In this document: in pieces, positions 1-11,620 of the stretch
Layout of the letters: each line of letters opens with the position of its first letter
How positions within the stretch are numbered: the first letter of the stretch is position 1
Assembly (NCBI RefSeq): GCF_963583255.1
Contig: NC_084804.1
Coordinates: 16,744,723-16,808,722 of the forward strand
DNA length: 64,000 nucleotides
Direction: 5' to 3'
From: Pyrus communis
Lineage: Eukaryota > Streptophyta > Magnoliopsida > Rosales > Rosaceae
Program-made: the position numbers and the translations under genes
Notes under the pieces: generated by a model
Told to the model about the DNA's origin: nothing
Seen by the model: the letters and a program-made list of their open reading frames with translations, nothing else
Database searches by the model: none

Positions 1-110
1 TTCTCGTCAAAGGCGAATTTGAATTACATTATTGCTAGCCCATTGTGAGACTAAGCTCATCTTCATTCCCCTTAGTGTAGATAATATCGTTTGTTAAAAA
101 AAATAATAAT
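1..110 (+). mobile_element. tRNA-derived SINE, 5' part cut by window edge
   Basis: This is the 3' part of the SINE family that recurs at 8932, 11326, 44179, 53178 and 55572. It ends in GTTTGTT plus an A-rich tail. The full version at 44179-44356 shows the flanking target-site duplication, whose right half here is AATTAAGTGTC at 111-121. Confidence 0.8.
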
Positions 111-121
111 AATTAAGTGTC

Positions 122-1343
122 TTTCAACCCCAAAACTTTGGCTCATGTTAGGGTTTATGCGCTGTAGCTTAATAAGTTCATACGATTGTAGGTGGGGAGA
201 GATTAAGACTAATGATTAGAAACACGTACGGGCCATACAAACAACTCACTATACATATAAGACCCTTTCACATTTTTCATTTCAAAATTTTGAAGCAACC
301 CTAATAATATAGATTCTTCATTCTCGAATGCCACCTGTTTTAATTTGAGCTAAACTCCATCTGATTAATTTAATAATCTCAATGAATGTTTTCTCTTTAC
401 CTAATCACCAATCTATGATAAACATATATAACAGATAGATTCTCAATCTCGAATGCTACAACTGTTTACAAAGCATTTTAATTTGAACCAAACTACATTG
501 TGATTAATATAATTAATCTCAAAGAATGTTCTCTCTTTACCTAATCATAAATCTGAGACAAAGATAACTGAACTGATAGAGAAACCTAGAGATCTCTATT
601 TAAACGTGTGCACGCGTCGTTTTCATTAGCACCAACCTCCAGCACTAACATACAGGGCTTTGCATGTGAGCTGTCGGTGTGTGCCACAATCCATTCATAC
701 GTACGTTCACTTGAACAATGTGGTCATACAAAAATTTTACAATATAAATCTGTTGAATAAAGCAAAAGTCCCCTTCGAATTGTATTGAGACCTTTTGCAT
801 AAAAATTCACATCTATTAATTGCACGAATAATTAAGTGGAGATATTATCAATGCTATTAGTGGTAAATCGCCCGTCTCTCTAAAACTATAGCAAAAACCT
901 AATCATTGAATAAGTAATTGAAGTCTATCAAGACTATGCTACTGCTATGATCAACTTCAAAATGAGACCTTGTTTTACTAACATTTTAGAAATTGATATT
1001 TTGATGCGTAAACCTCATTTACATTGTTGATTCGTTTTCTGTTAGCTTAAGATTTTGATGTTTAATTGTTGTTCGGTTGTCTTTCTCCCTTTATCTAACT
1101 AAATCCTTACGTTAGAGAAGATGTAAACTTAATATACGCTATTGTCTTATTCCTGTTTGCTTATATTGTTGTAACCTAGTTGTTGTATGGTCCCCGCTGA
1201 CTTCGAATATAAGTATTACAGCTAAAACCCAATTGGGCACAGGAGTATATTAACAAAGTCAAATGGTCGCTACCATTCAGTTTAATATATTAATTAAAAA
1301 AATTAGTTAAAACGCAGAGGGCTAAAACCACATTGGCAATTCC
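122..1343. other. Intergenic, no gene seen
   Basis: AT-rich sequence upstream of the small gene at 1445. Parts of it (around 600-720 and 1130-1340) align with the upstream region of the diverged paralogue at 41395 and give the empty site for the hAT-like element there. No open frame or RNA gene is recognisable. Confidence 0.6.
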
Positions 1344-1351
1344 TATATAAA
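1344..1351 (+). promoter_or_regulatory. TATA box of the 129-aa gene
   Basis: TATATAAA lies about 95 bases before the start codon at 1445 and predicts a transcription start near 1375. The same box in the same context precedes both paralogues (41342 and 45590), which supports it as functional. Confidence 0.65.
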
Positions 1352-1444
1352 GCTCAATCACAAATGCTATGTTCATCACTACACACAGGTTTAATTAAAG
1401 CTTAGTTAAACACACAAAACATAAAAAATCAAATATTCAGAAAG

Positions 1445-1834
1445 ATGGGGCTGATCAAGAGAGTACTATTTCGACATTTTCGAGCTCTGTTTAACCGAAA
1501 GAGCAATTTGATCGGAAGCAATGCGTTCATGGAGGCCCTTGCAAATGTAAATGGTGATCATCGTCATCAGAGTACTAACGTAATTTCTCACCAAACTCAG
1601 GACGATGGGGTTGTGCGGATGAAGATTCTGGTAAGAAAGCAAGATTTGAAGCAAGTTCTGGAGCTCATGAATGGCAACGGCGTTCATAACCAATCATCAG
1701 TTGTTCGGGCATCGTCGTCATTTTCTTTGGAGCAGAGGTTATATGTTTTGAGAAAAAAGCAAATTCAAAGAGCCAAACATAGCCGCCAGGGTTCTTGGAG
1801 TCATGAATTGCAAAGCATCCCTGAAGAAATTTAA
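1445..1834 (+). CDS. Small uncharacterised plant protein, 129 aa, copy 1
   Basis: Intronless frame of 129 codons starting MGLIKRVLFRHFRAL. I do not recognise a named family. The N-terminus is basic and aromatic. The centre holds a charged, well conserved block (VVRMKILVRKQDLKQVLEL, about residues 57-75) that recalls the C-terminal helix of DUF4228-like plant proteins, but this is only a resemblance. The C-terminus SIPEEI is kept in all three copies. Evidence for a real gene: a TATA box 95 bases upstream, an AATAAA signal 128 bases downstream, and a diverged paralogue (41395-41784) of identical length whose differences leave the frame open. No signal peptide or membrane segment is evident. Copy 45691-46080 is identical. 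Confidence 0.75.
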   Translation: MGLIKRVLFRHFRALFNRKSNLIGSNAFMEALANVNGDHRHQSTNVISHQTQDDGVVRMKILVRKQDLKQVLELMNGNGVHNQSSVVRASSSFSLEQRLYVLRKKQIQRAKHSRQGSWSHELQSIPEEI

Positions 1835-1961
1835 TTTTATAACCTAATTACAACTAAGATTTTCGAGTGTGTTGTTTGACTTTATGTGTTTGACATCATA
1901 CTTTGATCGCATGTAATCTTTTCTTTTTTTTTCCAATTCATATTGGTTTTTCTTTCAACAT

Positions 1962-1967
1962 AATAAA
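1962..1967 (+). terminator. Polyadenylation signal
   Basis: AATAAA lies 128 bases after the stop codon of the 129-aa gene in a T-rich 3' region. It is typical of plant near-upstream elements but common by chance in AT-rich DNA. Confidence 0.4.
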
Positions 1968-2160
1968 ACTATCCTTGTTGGTTCTGAACTCTATGGTAGC
2001 TTGTTCTAGCTCTAGTGGCTTTAATTTGGGTTTTGCAAGCCACATACAAATATGAGTTCATGTGATCAATAATTTACCTTCGATCAATTAACAATCCCGG
2101 ATAGAGGTAACCGATCAATGACGAAGCCAGAAATTTATCGTAATGGGAGCACAACAAAAG

Positions 2161-2552
2161 AATAATACTTGGCCAAAGAATGAGTAGGAGTTCCTACTCA
2201 AAACAGTTCGTTGCCGATCCATAGAACTTAGTGTTTATATCATAACCGTTTATATTACAAATATTATATAAAGATCGTTTGTGCAAAAAACAATTAAAAT
2301 TAAGGTCATTTGGTCACTGAATTGAATAAAAACAGATGAATGAAATTGGTAAAAGCATTATGAATTGTCTATGTATTTGCTACAATAAATTGACTAAATG
2401 ACTTTAGTTTTAATTTAATTTTTGCATAGATGATCTTTACAAAGTGATTTATAATATGAACGGTTTTTATTATAAGCACAAACCTATGTAATTTGAACAT
2501 GAAGAGTTTTGAGTAAAAGTTCCTACTCATTCTTAAGTAGCCAAGCATTATT
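2161..2552. mobile_element. MULE-like MITE, 392 bp
   Basis: Long imperfect terminal inverted repeats of about 150 bp: the left end AATAATACTTGGC matches the reverse complement of the right end AATAATGCTTGGC and continues inward. It is flanked by a target-site duplication, CACAACAAAAG (2150-2160) and CACAACAATAG (2553-2563). About 9-11 bp is the size made by Mutator-like transposases. There is no coding capacity, so it is non-autonomous. Confidence 0.8.
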
Positions 2553-2772
2553 CACAACAATAGCTCCGAAAGTTGGTTACCTTCCATTTATAGTTTTCCT
2601 TACAAAATCTTATGTTCTATAAGCCATATGATTCCTTTGAAAGATATGCATTATATCTAAAATTTAGTTTTCTCAAGTAAATTAAAGCAAACCAATGATA
2701 ATTATATATTTTGGGGCTTCAAATATGCATTTGACACGTTAAAAAAACATTTGAGACATATATTTGTTAGTC

Positions 2773-2997
2773 ATGTTTGGAAGTGACTTTAGAATGACTG
2801 AAATCGTTTTTGGTAAAAGTATTTTGGGTTACAAAAGCACTAAAAGTGCATTTTGGAAGAAGCTCATTGATGTGCTTGTTGTAGGAGTACTTCAAAATGT
2901 TTTTTTTAGAATTCACTTGCATTTTGATCAATGATTGGTTCCAATTATAATTTTTTCAAAACGCTTTCAATCATTTAAAAAGTACATTCAAACACAT
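2773..2997. mobile_element. Short inverted-repeat element (MITE)
   Basis: The ends ATGTTTGGAAGT and (reversed) ATGTGTTTGAATGT are related, and the interior resembles the better preserved element at 41949-42154. Target duplication not resolved. Family unassigned. Confidence 0.4.
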
Positions 2998-3423
2998 ATT
3001 TGTACATATCAAATGCTCAATGTTAATTCACTTCTATGATGGTCCTAGTAATGTATCTAATGTAGAACCCTTAATTATTTGCAAAAGAGAGATATTTTGC
3101 ATGGGTGTTTGCCTTTCTTTGCATGAACGTATCTTTGGGGCCGGCACCGGAATTCAATGGGAAGAAAACCATCTTGTTGGGGTCACAGTCATCCATTGAC
3201 CCCACCTTCCCTCTGCTAGCGTAACCGACCACTTAAAAATAACTCTATTATAATTGTTAACAAAGAGCACATATATTTATGAACATTAAGAGCAAAGCAC
3301 AAGTAGTATTTGTGCGTTTAACTAGATATATTAGTGTCGATAACATGTTTTTCTTGGATCAATGGGGTTAGAGGAATCAAACTTGACATTTTTTTCACTA
3401 TGAAAAAAGAGAAGTACTACTAA

Positions 3424-4061
3424 TGTGACATCCCACATCGCCCAGGGTAGTGATCCTTATATGTATATTCTCATCCTTACCTAGCACGAGGCCTTTTGGG
3501 AGCTCACAGGCTTTGGGTTCCGTAGGAACTCCGAAGTTAAGCGAGAAGGAGGCTAGAGCAATCCCATGATGGGTGACCCACTGGGAAGTTGCTCGTGAGT
3601 TCCCAAAAACAAAACCGTGCGGGAATGGTAAGCCCAAAGCGGACAATATCGTGCTACGGTGGTGGAGCGGGCCCGGGAAGTGATCCGCCCCGGGCCGAGA
3701 TGTGACAATTGGTATCAGAGCCAATCCCTGGCCGGAAATGTGCCGACGAGGACGTCGGGCCCCTAAGGGGGGTGGATTGTGACATCCCACATCGCCCAGG
3801 GTAGTGATCCTTATATGTATATTCCCATCCTTACCTAGCACGAGGCCTTTTGGGAGCTCACTAGCTTTGGGTTCCGTAGGAACTCCGAAGTTAAGCGAGA
3901 AGAAGGCTAGAGCAATCCCATGATGGGTGACCCACTGAGAAGTTGCTCGTGAGTTCCCAAAAACAAAACCGTGCGGGAATGGTAAGCCCAAAGCGGACAA
4001 TATCGTGCTACGGTGGTGGAGCGGGCCCGTGAAGTGATCCGCCCCGAGCCGGGATGTGACA
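3424..4061 (+). mobile_element. Cassandra-type TRIM retrotransposon with 5S rRNA-derived LTRs
   Basis: Two 284-bp direct LTRs (3424-3707 and 3778-4061), each starting TGTGACATCCC and ending ATGTGACA, enclose only 70 bp. The primer-binding site TGGTATCAGAGCC (3710-3722) is complementary to initiator Met-tRNA; the purine tract AAGGGGGGTGGA lies just before the 3' LTR. Target duplication ACTAA at 3419-3423 and 4062-4066. The LTRs carry a 5S rRNA-like part (about 3521-3600) with box A GTTAAGCG, intermediate element GATGGGTGACC (3568-3578) and a box C-like TGGGAAGTTGCTCGTG. The LTRs differ at about 8 of 284 positions by hand count. No protein is encoded; TRIMs rely on enzymes from other elements. 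A 230-codon minus-strand frame across it is an accident of the GC-rich repeats. Confidence 0.92.
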
Positions 4062-4066
4062 ACTAA

Positions 4067-4626
4067 ACTAATATCTAAATGGTATAACAAGTATATTAAG
4101 ATAAGATTGCCATTTATTTGTATTCGATGTGTAATTAAAGTATACAGGAAGTCTAAAGAAGCTAACTCGTTTAGAAGAGTTACTTGATGAAGTTTGTTTT
4201 CAATGTTAATAAATATTTTATGTGGCTAGAGTGAAAACAAAATACTATCATCAACAATCGTAGAAACAAGCAATTCTCATTACATCATGATGACTATAGT
4301 TCACCATTGTAGAAGGAAATGAGTGATTCAACCGCTGAAAACCTTAGCTTAGTAATTATATCTGCAATCGAATTTAGTCTCTAAGACGTGTCTTGGTGTA
4401 ACCAATTTAGCAAAATTAATATTTTATACTGCCCTCACTTGGGAGAAAGACATACATGACACAGATACACGCCGTGGTGGCGTCCCCATGCCATTATAAT
4501 GAAGATGTATAAATTTTTGTCTCCATATCCTTATTTCATTGACAAAGAATGTCGCGTGACAGTTTACTCGTGTCATGTAAGTCGTTATTCTCACTTAGAG
4601 GTTCTTGCTTAACTACGACTACTCTT
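4067..4626. other. Intergenic, upstream of PPR gene
   Basis: No open frame or repeat recognised. It leads into the PPR promoter. Confidence 0.5.
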
Positions 4627-4647
4627 TGGGCTTAAAATAGCTGGGCT
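4627..4647 (+). promoter_or_regulatory. Pair of site II-like elements before the PPR gene
   Basis: TGGGCT occurs twice (4627-4632 and 4642-4647) about 200 bases before the PPR start codon, with further GGGCT/AGCCC sequence at 4668-4672. TGGGCY site II motifs are known in promoters of many plant nuclear genes for organelle and translation proteins. No good TATA box is visible, as is usual for PPR genes. Function here is inferred. Confidence 0.4.
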
Positions 4648-4842
4648 CAAAAGATTCGGGCTGCCCCAGCCCGTTAACGATTGCATATATCGACAGTTTA
4701 AAAGTTGTCAGAAATACCTATCATTCAAAACCCGCGGAGGAGGAGGAAGACAGAGTGTGTACCCCTTTGGTTTTTGTCTGTTGAGTAATGAGTTGGAACG
4801 GCTATTTTCCCAGCGCCGCCTAATCCCTGAAGCCATTCAAAA

Positions 4843-7266
4843 ATGGCTGCAAGTCTCGCTCACAGTCACAGCTCTTACCTCTACAACTCCACCTCCCCGC
4901 CACCGAGCCTTTTACGAAAACGAGCCGCTGAGCCGAAAGCAAACCAAAGCTCCGACCAGCCGAAGTTTCCTAAGTTGGTTCGTGGAATCCGAAAACTATC
5001 AGAGAATCCGAGCACCTCGATTGAACCCCTCAACAACTATGCGCTCAAACAGGCTCTTCAAGAACATGTGGAATCTGGGTCCATAGAGGATGCACTCCGG
5101 GTGTTTGAGAAAATGTCCCATTCAGATACGTATTACTGGAATGTTATGATTAGAGGTCTCACTGATAACGGGTTGTTCCGGGAGGCGATTGGTTTTTATC
5201 ATAGGATGCAAAGTGAAGGTGTTCGAGCCGATAATTATACCTACCCATTTGTGATCAAGGCTTGTGGTGGGTTGTTGTCGTTGGATGAAGGACAAAAGGT
5301 TCATGGGAAGTTGTTTAAGGTCGGGTTGGATTTGGATGTTTATATCGGTAACTCGCTTTGTGCTGCGTATGCAAAACTTGGTTGCATAGAGTATGCAGAG
5401 AGAGTGTTTGACGAAATGCCTGTTAAAGACTTGGTTTCTTGGAATTCTATGATTGGCGGGTATGCTGCTGTTGGGGATGGTTGGAGGGCGATGGTTTGTT
5501 TTCAGGAAATGCAGGTGCTCGGTATGAAGCCTGATAGATTCAGTATGATTGGCGGTCTTAACGCTTGTGCTATTGATTGCTTTCTCCAACCCGGGAAGGA
5601 AATCCATTGCCAGGTTCTTAAATGTATGCTTGAATCAGATGTCATGGTGCACACCTCGCTTATCGACATGTACCACAAATGTGGTAGAGTGGACTATGCA
5701 GAGAGGTTGTTTGATGAGATTTGCACCAAGAATGTTGTGGTTTGGAATGCAATGATACATGGGTATACTCTAAATGCTCAGCCGCTTGAGTCACTTTCTT
5801 GCTTGAAAAAAATGCAAGAGGCAGATAAGTTGATTCCTGATGCTATCACAATGATCAATTTTCTTCCCTCTTGCACACAACTAGGAGCCCTATTGGAAGG
5901 TAAATCAATCCATGGCTATGCCATTAGACGAGGTTTTCTCCCTCATATTGTATTTGAAACTGCACTGATCGATTTGTATGGTGCCTGCGGCAGGATAAAT
6001 TTGGCAGAACGTATATTTGGTCAGCTAATTGAAAAGAACTTGATATCGTGGAATAGCATGATTTCTGCATATGTACAAAGTGGACATAACAGGGAAGCCT
6101 TGGAATTATTTTGGGATCTCTTGAATGAACCGCTTGAACCGGATGCAATTACATTTTCAAGCATCATACCTGCCTATTGTGAAGTAGCATCCATTGGGGA
6201 GCGGAAGCAAATTCATGGTTGTATCACAAAATTGGAGCACAACTCAAATACATTAATCTTGAATGCAACTGTTTACATGTATGCAAAATGTGGGTATCTG
6301 GAGACGGCGCGAGAAGTTTTTGATAGGATGATATTCAGGGATACCAGTTCGTGGAACACTATAATTATGGCTTATGCAATTCATGGGTTTGGGAGAATAT
6401 CCATCGAGTTTTTCTCCAAAATGAGAGACAATGGCATTCAGCCTAATGAGAGCACATTTGTTTCCTTGTTAATGGCGTGTAGTGTTTCTGGCATGGTTGA
6501 CGAGGGTTGGAAATACTATAGCTCGATGAAAAGAGACTATGGTATTGATCCTGGAATAGAGCACTGTGGTTGTATGATCGATCTTCTTGGTCGAACAGGT
6601 AATCTTGACCGTGCCAAGATTTTTATCGAGGAAATCTCGCTGCTGCCCACAGCCAGAATTTGGGGGTCATTACTGACAGCTAGTAGAAACAACAGAAACA
6701 TAGAGTTAGCTGAACTTGCTGCTGAGCATATTTTGTCCTCGGAACATGATAATACCGGGTGTTATATCTTGCTTGCGAATATGTATTCTGAAGCTGGGAG
6801 GTGGGAAGATGTAGAACGGCTTAAATCTCATATGAAGCAAAGAGGACTCCGGAAAACTGTCGCGTGCAGCTTTGTTGAGACCAAATGTAGGCCTTACAGA
6901 TTCATCAACCAAGATACGACCCACGTTGAAACCTACATGATTTATGCTGTTTTAGATTTGATTCTGAGGAAGATAGGGGAAGATAAATATGTTAACAGTA
7001 TCACCAAGTTCAGACCGTTGGATTTGAAGAGAAAGAGAGCAAATTCCGCAGAGAGTCACAGTGTAAGATTGGCAATTTGTTTTGGTTTGATCTCCACAGA
7101 AATCAGACACCCCGTTGTTGTTCGGAAGAACACGAGAATCTGTGAAGAATGCCATAGCGCTGCAAAGAAGATTTCAGAGATCACCAAAAGAGAGATAATT
7201 GTAGGAGATTCGAAGGTCTTTCACCACTTCATTGACGGCAATTGCTCTTGTCGTGATTACTGGTGA
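4843..7266 (+). CDS. PLS-class pentatricopeptide repeat protein with DYW domain, 807 aa, copy 1
   Basis: Intronless, as most plant PPR genes are. Such proteins bind organelle RNA one base per repeat, and DYW members usually direct C-to-U editing. The first about 45 residues are Ser- and Arg-rich with few acidic residues, consistent with an organelle transit peptide. PLS repeats run from about residue 60 to 640 (motifs such as [28 protein letters not shown]), followed by E/E+ motifs and a DYW domain ending CSCRDYW. Zinc ligands are seen at H739 and in CEECH (767-771). The deaminase signature HxE reads H739-S740-V741, so the catalytic glutamate is absent; it may edit with a partner DYW protein or serve another RNA role. 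The ATG at 4843 is the first in frame and gives a normal N-terminus. It may be the orthologue of Arabidopsis At4g35130 (from memory). Copy 49089-51512 is identical. Confidence 0.93.
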   Translation: MAASLAHSHSSYLYNSTSPPPSLLRKRAAEPKANQSSDQPKFPKLVRGIRKLSENPSTSIEPLNNYALKQALQEHVESGSIEDALRVFEKMSHSDTYYWNVMIRGLTDNGLFREAIGFYHRMQSEGVRADNYTYPFVIKACGGLLSLDEGQKVHGKLFKVGLDLDVYIGNSLCAAYAKLGCIEYAERVFDEMPVKDLVSWNSMIGGYAAVGDGWRAMVCFQEMQVLGMKPDRFSMIGGLNACAIDCFLQPGKEIHCQVLKCMLESDVMVHTSLIDMYHKCGRVDYAERLFDEICTKNVVVWNAMIHGYTLNAQPLESLSCLKKMQEADKLIPDAITMINFLPSCTQLGALLEGKSIHGYAIRRGFLPHIVFETALIDLYGACGRINLAERIFGQLIEKNLISWNSMISAYVQSGHNREALELFWDLLNEPLEPDAITFSSIIPAYCEVASIGERKQIHGCITKLEHNSNTLILNATVYMYAKCGYLETAREVFDRMIFRDTSSWNTIIMAYAIHGFGRISIEFFSKMRDNGIQPNESTFVSLLMACSVSGMVDEGWKYYSSMKRDYGIDPGIEHCGCMIDLLGRTGNLDRAKIFIEEISLLPTARIWGSLLTASRNNRNIELAELAAEHILSSEHDNTGCYILLANMYSEAGRWEDVERLKSHMKQRGLRKTVACSFVETKCRPYRFINQDTTHVETYMIYAVLDLILRKIGEDKYVNSITKFRPLDLKRKRANSAESHSVRLAICFGLISTEIRHPVVVRKNTRICEECHSAAKKISEITKREIIVGDSKVFHHFIDGNCSCRDYW

Positions 7267-7530
7267 GACTAGTTTTGTAGAAACTTCTTGTATATACACA
7301 AATATATTGCGCAACTGTGTGACAAAACATCTAGGCCTCCTTTGGTGCCTAGGATGGATTTGAGTAGATAACTCACTAGATCCTATGTTAGTTGATAGAA
7401 GAAATACATGGCAACTTCTAAAATTTGAAGGTCTAAGATTAGTCGTGAAGGAAACGTATCCTTCATGATTGTGCGTAAATTTGACGTCATCCGGTATAAT
7501 TTGCTTTGGGTTGATGTAATCTAGTGGTCA

Positions 7531-9947
7531 AGTTGGGTCAAAATGAGGATAATTGAGATAATAAAAGGGATCTAGCCCGGAATTTATTTAGGCCAGACTC
7601 TAATTCATGTTGAAATTGTGATTTTGATTAAAATGAATCGATATTATCATGACATTAATCACGTCAATAATTGAATCACTTTGTGGTCATATTCGCACCA
7701 ATCTATTAGTATGACTAGAGTAATTCTTAAGAAGTGTGACAACATGTTATTTATACAAACATCATTTCTAATGGAATCTCTACCACCGTATGTACTTAAA
7801 TTTGAGCATTATGTGACTTCTAATGAGGCGGAGCTCCAATTCCTGTATTAGAGGGACAAAGTAGAGTTCTTAAAATTTTCTTCACATTTGAGGACCACAT
7901 AAGGGCTATCTTTATTCATTTTTTTAATCACAAATTCTGATTTTACCGTGTACTTTTTCAATTCAAATGGGCCCATCGCTTTATTTTTCTTGTTGTTTTG
8001 CACAATTATTTGGCGCAACGACCGCGACTTCCATCCCTTTTCTTCTTGTTTGCTTATTTTGCCTTCCAATTTTATATGCTTTCACGTTCTATACTCATTT
8101 CTCTAAATTATACAATTTATTTTCCTTAGTTTGTTAATTTATTTTCTTCATCAATGGCAGGTTTAAGTAAGCTCCAAGTCCAACTAACTATTTTATATAT
8201 ATATATATTTATAACTAATTTAATAGTTAAATCTGTATGAACTTATTAATTCTTTTATTCATTTCAAATTTCAAATTACAAAACATAAATTACGTACTTA
8301 ATCAACAAGAGTTAACTAGTAACATTACAATAATATTTCTAATTACTTATTGGAAGCATGAAAAATTGATTTGCAAATTATTTAATTATCCACTCTCCGT
8401 CCATTCCACAAGTGTTCAACGAAATCATTACAAAGAGCCATGTATCCAACTAGTAGAATTTAAATGTTTTTTTGGCCAAAATGTTTACAAAAATATTTTT
8501 CGACAACGTAATGTTAAATTAATTAAAAAAAAGTTAACACAAAAATAGAAATTGTACCTAATCAAATTATCACATAAAATCGTAAAAACCTCAAATTTAA
8601 GAATCCTTCTATAGGGACTCTTCCATTAGAGGCAATATTCTTTAAAGACACGAAGATGCCTTTAAGTTCCTAAATGGGTTTTTAAAAGTGGTGGTGGAAT
8701 CCCTAAATAGGGAGTTCCATTGTAGATGCTCTAATGTCATCTCTAACCGAAAAGGCTAAACACATCCTCATCTAGAATTATAGCCTTACAAAAAGTTATT
8801 TTTAAATGAACAATGTCAGTCCATACTTATATATTATCTCTAACCGAATAAGCTAAACATAACTTTCTCAATAATTTATTAGTTTTACGTTTATACTTTA
8901 AATTTATTGATTAATTTAATTAAACGACCTTTGTCACTTAGTACTACAATCTCATGATATTCATCTTCACTTGCAATTAAGATGTCTTAGGTTCAATTCT
9001 CACCAAAGGCGAATTTGAACTACATTATTACTAGTCTATTGTGAGGCTAAGCTCACCCCACTCCCCTTAGTGTAGATACTATCGTTTGTTAAAAAAAAAT
9101 TAAAAAAAATTAAACAACCTTGAATGTTTTCAAATCTAACCGTTGAATTTGAATTAATAATTGCAATTAAGGAGCTTAGGTCCAAAAATGGGATAAGAAG
9201 GGGCTATATTTGGCCAACATAATGCACCTTTGGCCAAATAATGGCCTGTAAGCTTCATAAAATTATAACCGGAACAACAATTGAAGATGAAATTTTAAAC
9301 AAATCAGATTATTTTTTAGTTTCAAACCTTTCCCTTCCCATTAAAGTTGGCCTAACGGTTAGAAGAAAATTTGCAAAATGGAGCACCGTAGATAAATTTG
9401 CAAAAGTAAGCACTATAGATCTTTTGCCAAAAGCAAATCTTTTGTCAAAAGCAAAAGTGAGCATGCATGATTAGACTTGTCCTGCACTTGGGTAAATCAA
9501 CGACCCAAGCAAGTCAAGTTGGGTACAACATGATCTCTCATCCAACTTGTTTCTTTCTATCTCTCTCTCTTGCGCTGGATTATTTCCATCAGGGTTCTGG
9601 AGAAGCTTCAACTCGATGAGTCTTTCATTTTAGATATCTCTAGATCCTAATATTTCCTAATCAATATCTTTTTTGATTCAGAGGTAACTTACTTAATTAC
9701 ACAAATTAATTACCATATAATTATAGTCTTCTCTTATAATATTGTACAACGACTGTTAATTGGTGGTGACTTTTTGGGCCTTCAGAATGTTTATAAAGCT
9801 CTCCAAGATAGAAAAGTTGATTTTTTTTTTTTTTTTGTTTGTTTGTTTGTTTGTATGTTGTTGATGGAAGTGATTATGTTGGTGAAGGAGATTCGAATTC
9901 AGTGACCCCGGGTGCGTTCAGGGTAGATTCTAACTGAGATGTATGTC
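7531..9947. repeat. TNL 5'-region cassette, unit 1 (left copy)
   Basis: First of two tandem units of about 2.4 kb; the second starts at 9948 with the same AGTTGGGTCAAAATGAGG. In the right copy (51777 and 54194) the second unit runs into the start of TNL-B, so the last 470 bases of each unit (from about 9470) are TNL promoter/leader sequence without a TIR exon behind them. A sub-block (7865-8105, CACATTTGAGGAC onward) recurs at 10255, 17940, 21405, 52110 and 54500. Small frames inside (73-103 codons) have no coding signs. A SINE sits at 8932-9108. Confidence 0.85.
8932..9108 (+). mobile_element. tRNA-derived SINE, full length
   Basis: Has a B-box-like AGGTTCAATTCTC, the family body (CAAAGGCGAATTTGAA) and an A-rich tail, flanked by target duplications ATTAAACGACCTT (8919-8931) and ATTAAACAACCTT (9109-9121). 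The 13-bp duplication is typical of L1-type retroposition. Confidence 0.82.
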
Positions 9948-11456
9948 AGTTGGGTCAAAATGAGGATAATTGAGATAATAAAAGAGATCTAGTCCGGAAA
10001 TTTTTTATTCTAATCCATGTTGAAATTATGATTTTGATTAAAATGAATCGATATAATCATGACATTAATCATGTCAATAGTTGAATCACTTTGTGGTCAT
10101 GTTCGCACCAATCTATTAGTATGACAACATGTTATTTGTACAAACATCATTTCTAATGGAATTTCTACCACCGTATGTACTTAAATTTAAGCATTATGTG
10201 ACTTCTAATGAGGCGGAGCTCCAATTCCTGTATTAGAGGGACCAAGTAGAGTTCTTAAAATTTTCTTCACATTTGAGGACCAAGTAAGGGCTATCTTCAT
10301 TCATTTTTTTGGTCACAAATTCTGACTTTGCCGTGTACTTTTTCAATTCAAATGGGCCTGTCGCTTTATTTTTCTTGTTGTTTTGCACAATTATTTGGCG
10401 CAACCTGACCGCAACTTCCATCCCTTTTCTTCTTGTTTGCTTATTTTGCCTTCCAATTTTATATGCTTTCACGTTCTATACTCATTTCTCTAATTATACA
10501 ATTTATTTTCCTTAGTTTGTTAATTTATTTTATTCATCAATAGGTTTAAGTAAGCTCCAAGTCCAACTAACTATTATATATATATATATATATTTTTTTT
10601 TTATAACTAATTTAATAGTTAAATCTGTATGAACTTATTAATTCTTTTATTCATTTCAAATTTCAAATTACAAAACATAAATTACGTACTTAATCAACAA
10701 GAGTTAACTAGTAACATTACAATAATATTTCTAATTACTTATTGGAAGCATGAAAAATTGATTTGCAAATTATTTAATTATCCACTCTCCGTCCATTCCA
10801 CAAGTGTTCAGCGAAATCATTACAAAGAGCCATGTATCCAACTAGTTAGAATTTGAATTTTTTTTGGTCAAAATGTTTACAAAAATATTTTACAACAACG
10901 TAATGTTAAATTAATTAAAAAAAAAGTTAACACAAAAATAGAAATTGTACCTAATCAAATTATCACATAAAATCGTAAAAACCTCAAATTTAAGAATCCT
11001 TCTATAGGGACTCTTCCATTAGAGGCAATATTCTTTAAAGACACGAAGATGCCTTTAAGTTCCTAAATGAGTTTTTAAAAGTGGTGGTGGGAGTCCCTAA
11101 ATTGGGAGTTCCATTGTAGATGCTCTAATGTCATCTCTAACCGAAAAAGCTAAACACATCCCCGTCTAGAATTATAGCCTTGCAAAAAGTTATTTTTAAA
11201 TGAACAGTGTCAGTCCATACTTATATATTATCTCTAACCGAATAAGCTAAACATAACTCCCTCAATAATTTATTAGTTTTATGTTTATACTTTAAATTTA
11301 TTGATTAATTTAATTAAACGACCTTTGTCACTTAGTACTACAATCTCATGATATTCATTTTCACTTGTAATTAAGATGTCTTAAGTTCAATTCTCATCAA
11401 AGGCGAATTTGAATTACATTATTATTAGCCTATTGTGAGGCTAAGCCCACCCTACT
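9948..11456. repeat. TNL 5'-region cassette, unit 2, cut at 11456
   Basis: A few percent different from unit 1, for example in the TA microsatellite near 10574. It shares the SINE and its target duplication, so the tandem duplication came after that SINE insertion. The unit is truncated inside the SINE where left/right copy identity ends; the complete version is 54194-56593. Confidence 0.85.
11326..11456 (+). mobile_element. SINE truncated at the duplication junction
   Basis: Same SINE as at 8932 with left target duplication ATTAAACGACCTT (11313-11325). Its 3' quarter and tail are missing because the sequence changes after CCCTACT at 11456. The complete counterpart is 55572-55746. Confidence 0.8.
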
Positions 11457-11620
11457 TTGGAGTCTTTTGTTAAGAATTTTTTTTTTTGTTTTTGGTGGCC
11501 TTTGGTCTGCAGATACAACTTTTGTTTAAATTTTTGTTTTTTTTTCAAATTTTGGCTATTTTGTTTATGTGTTTAGATGCTCAGTGTGGGTTTATGGTAT
11601 AATTTTCCTTTTATTTTCAG

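Larger units (their letters stand above)
1..11456. repeat. Exact long duplicate, left copy
   Basis: Identical to 44247-55702 at a constant offset of 44246. Every open frame has the same length and protein in both copies, and T16, TA-repeat and A-run tracts match in length where compared. Identity stops after 11456 (pairs with 55702), inside a SINE: the right copy finishes the SINE normally, while the left copy switches to unrelated sequence. The left limit cannot be seen because the match already holds at base 1. Seen directly; whether the duplication is real or an assembly artefact is open. Confidence 0.95.

Noticed and set aside
3398..4090. 230-codon minus-strand open frame with an internal duplicate (and 47644-48336)
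   Set aside because: It lies wholly across the two Cassandra LTRs; the duplicate is the LTR pair, and the frame is antisense to 5S-like sequence.
5122..5607. 161-codon antisense frame inside the PPR gene (and 49368-49853)
   Set aside because: Shadow of the PPR coding frame, with no independent support.
8237..8548. 103-codon frame in the TNL cassette (also 10629, 52483, 54875)
   Set aside because: AT-rich composition, breaks at different points between units, no resemblance to a protein family.
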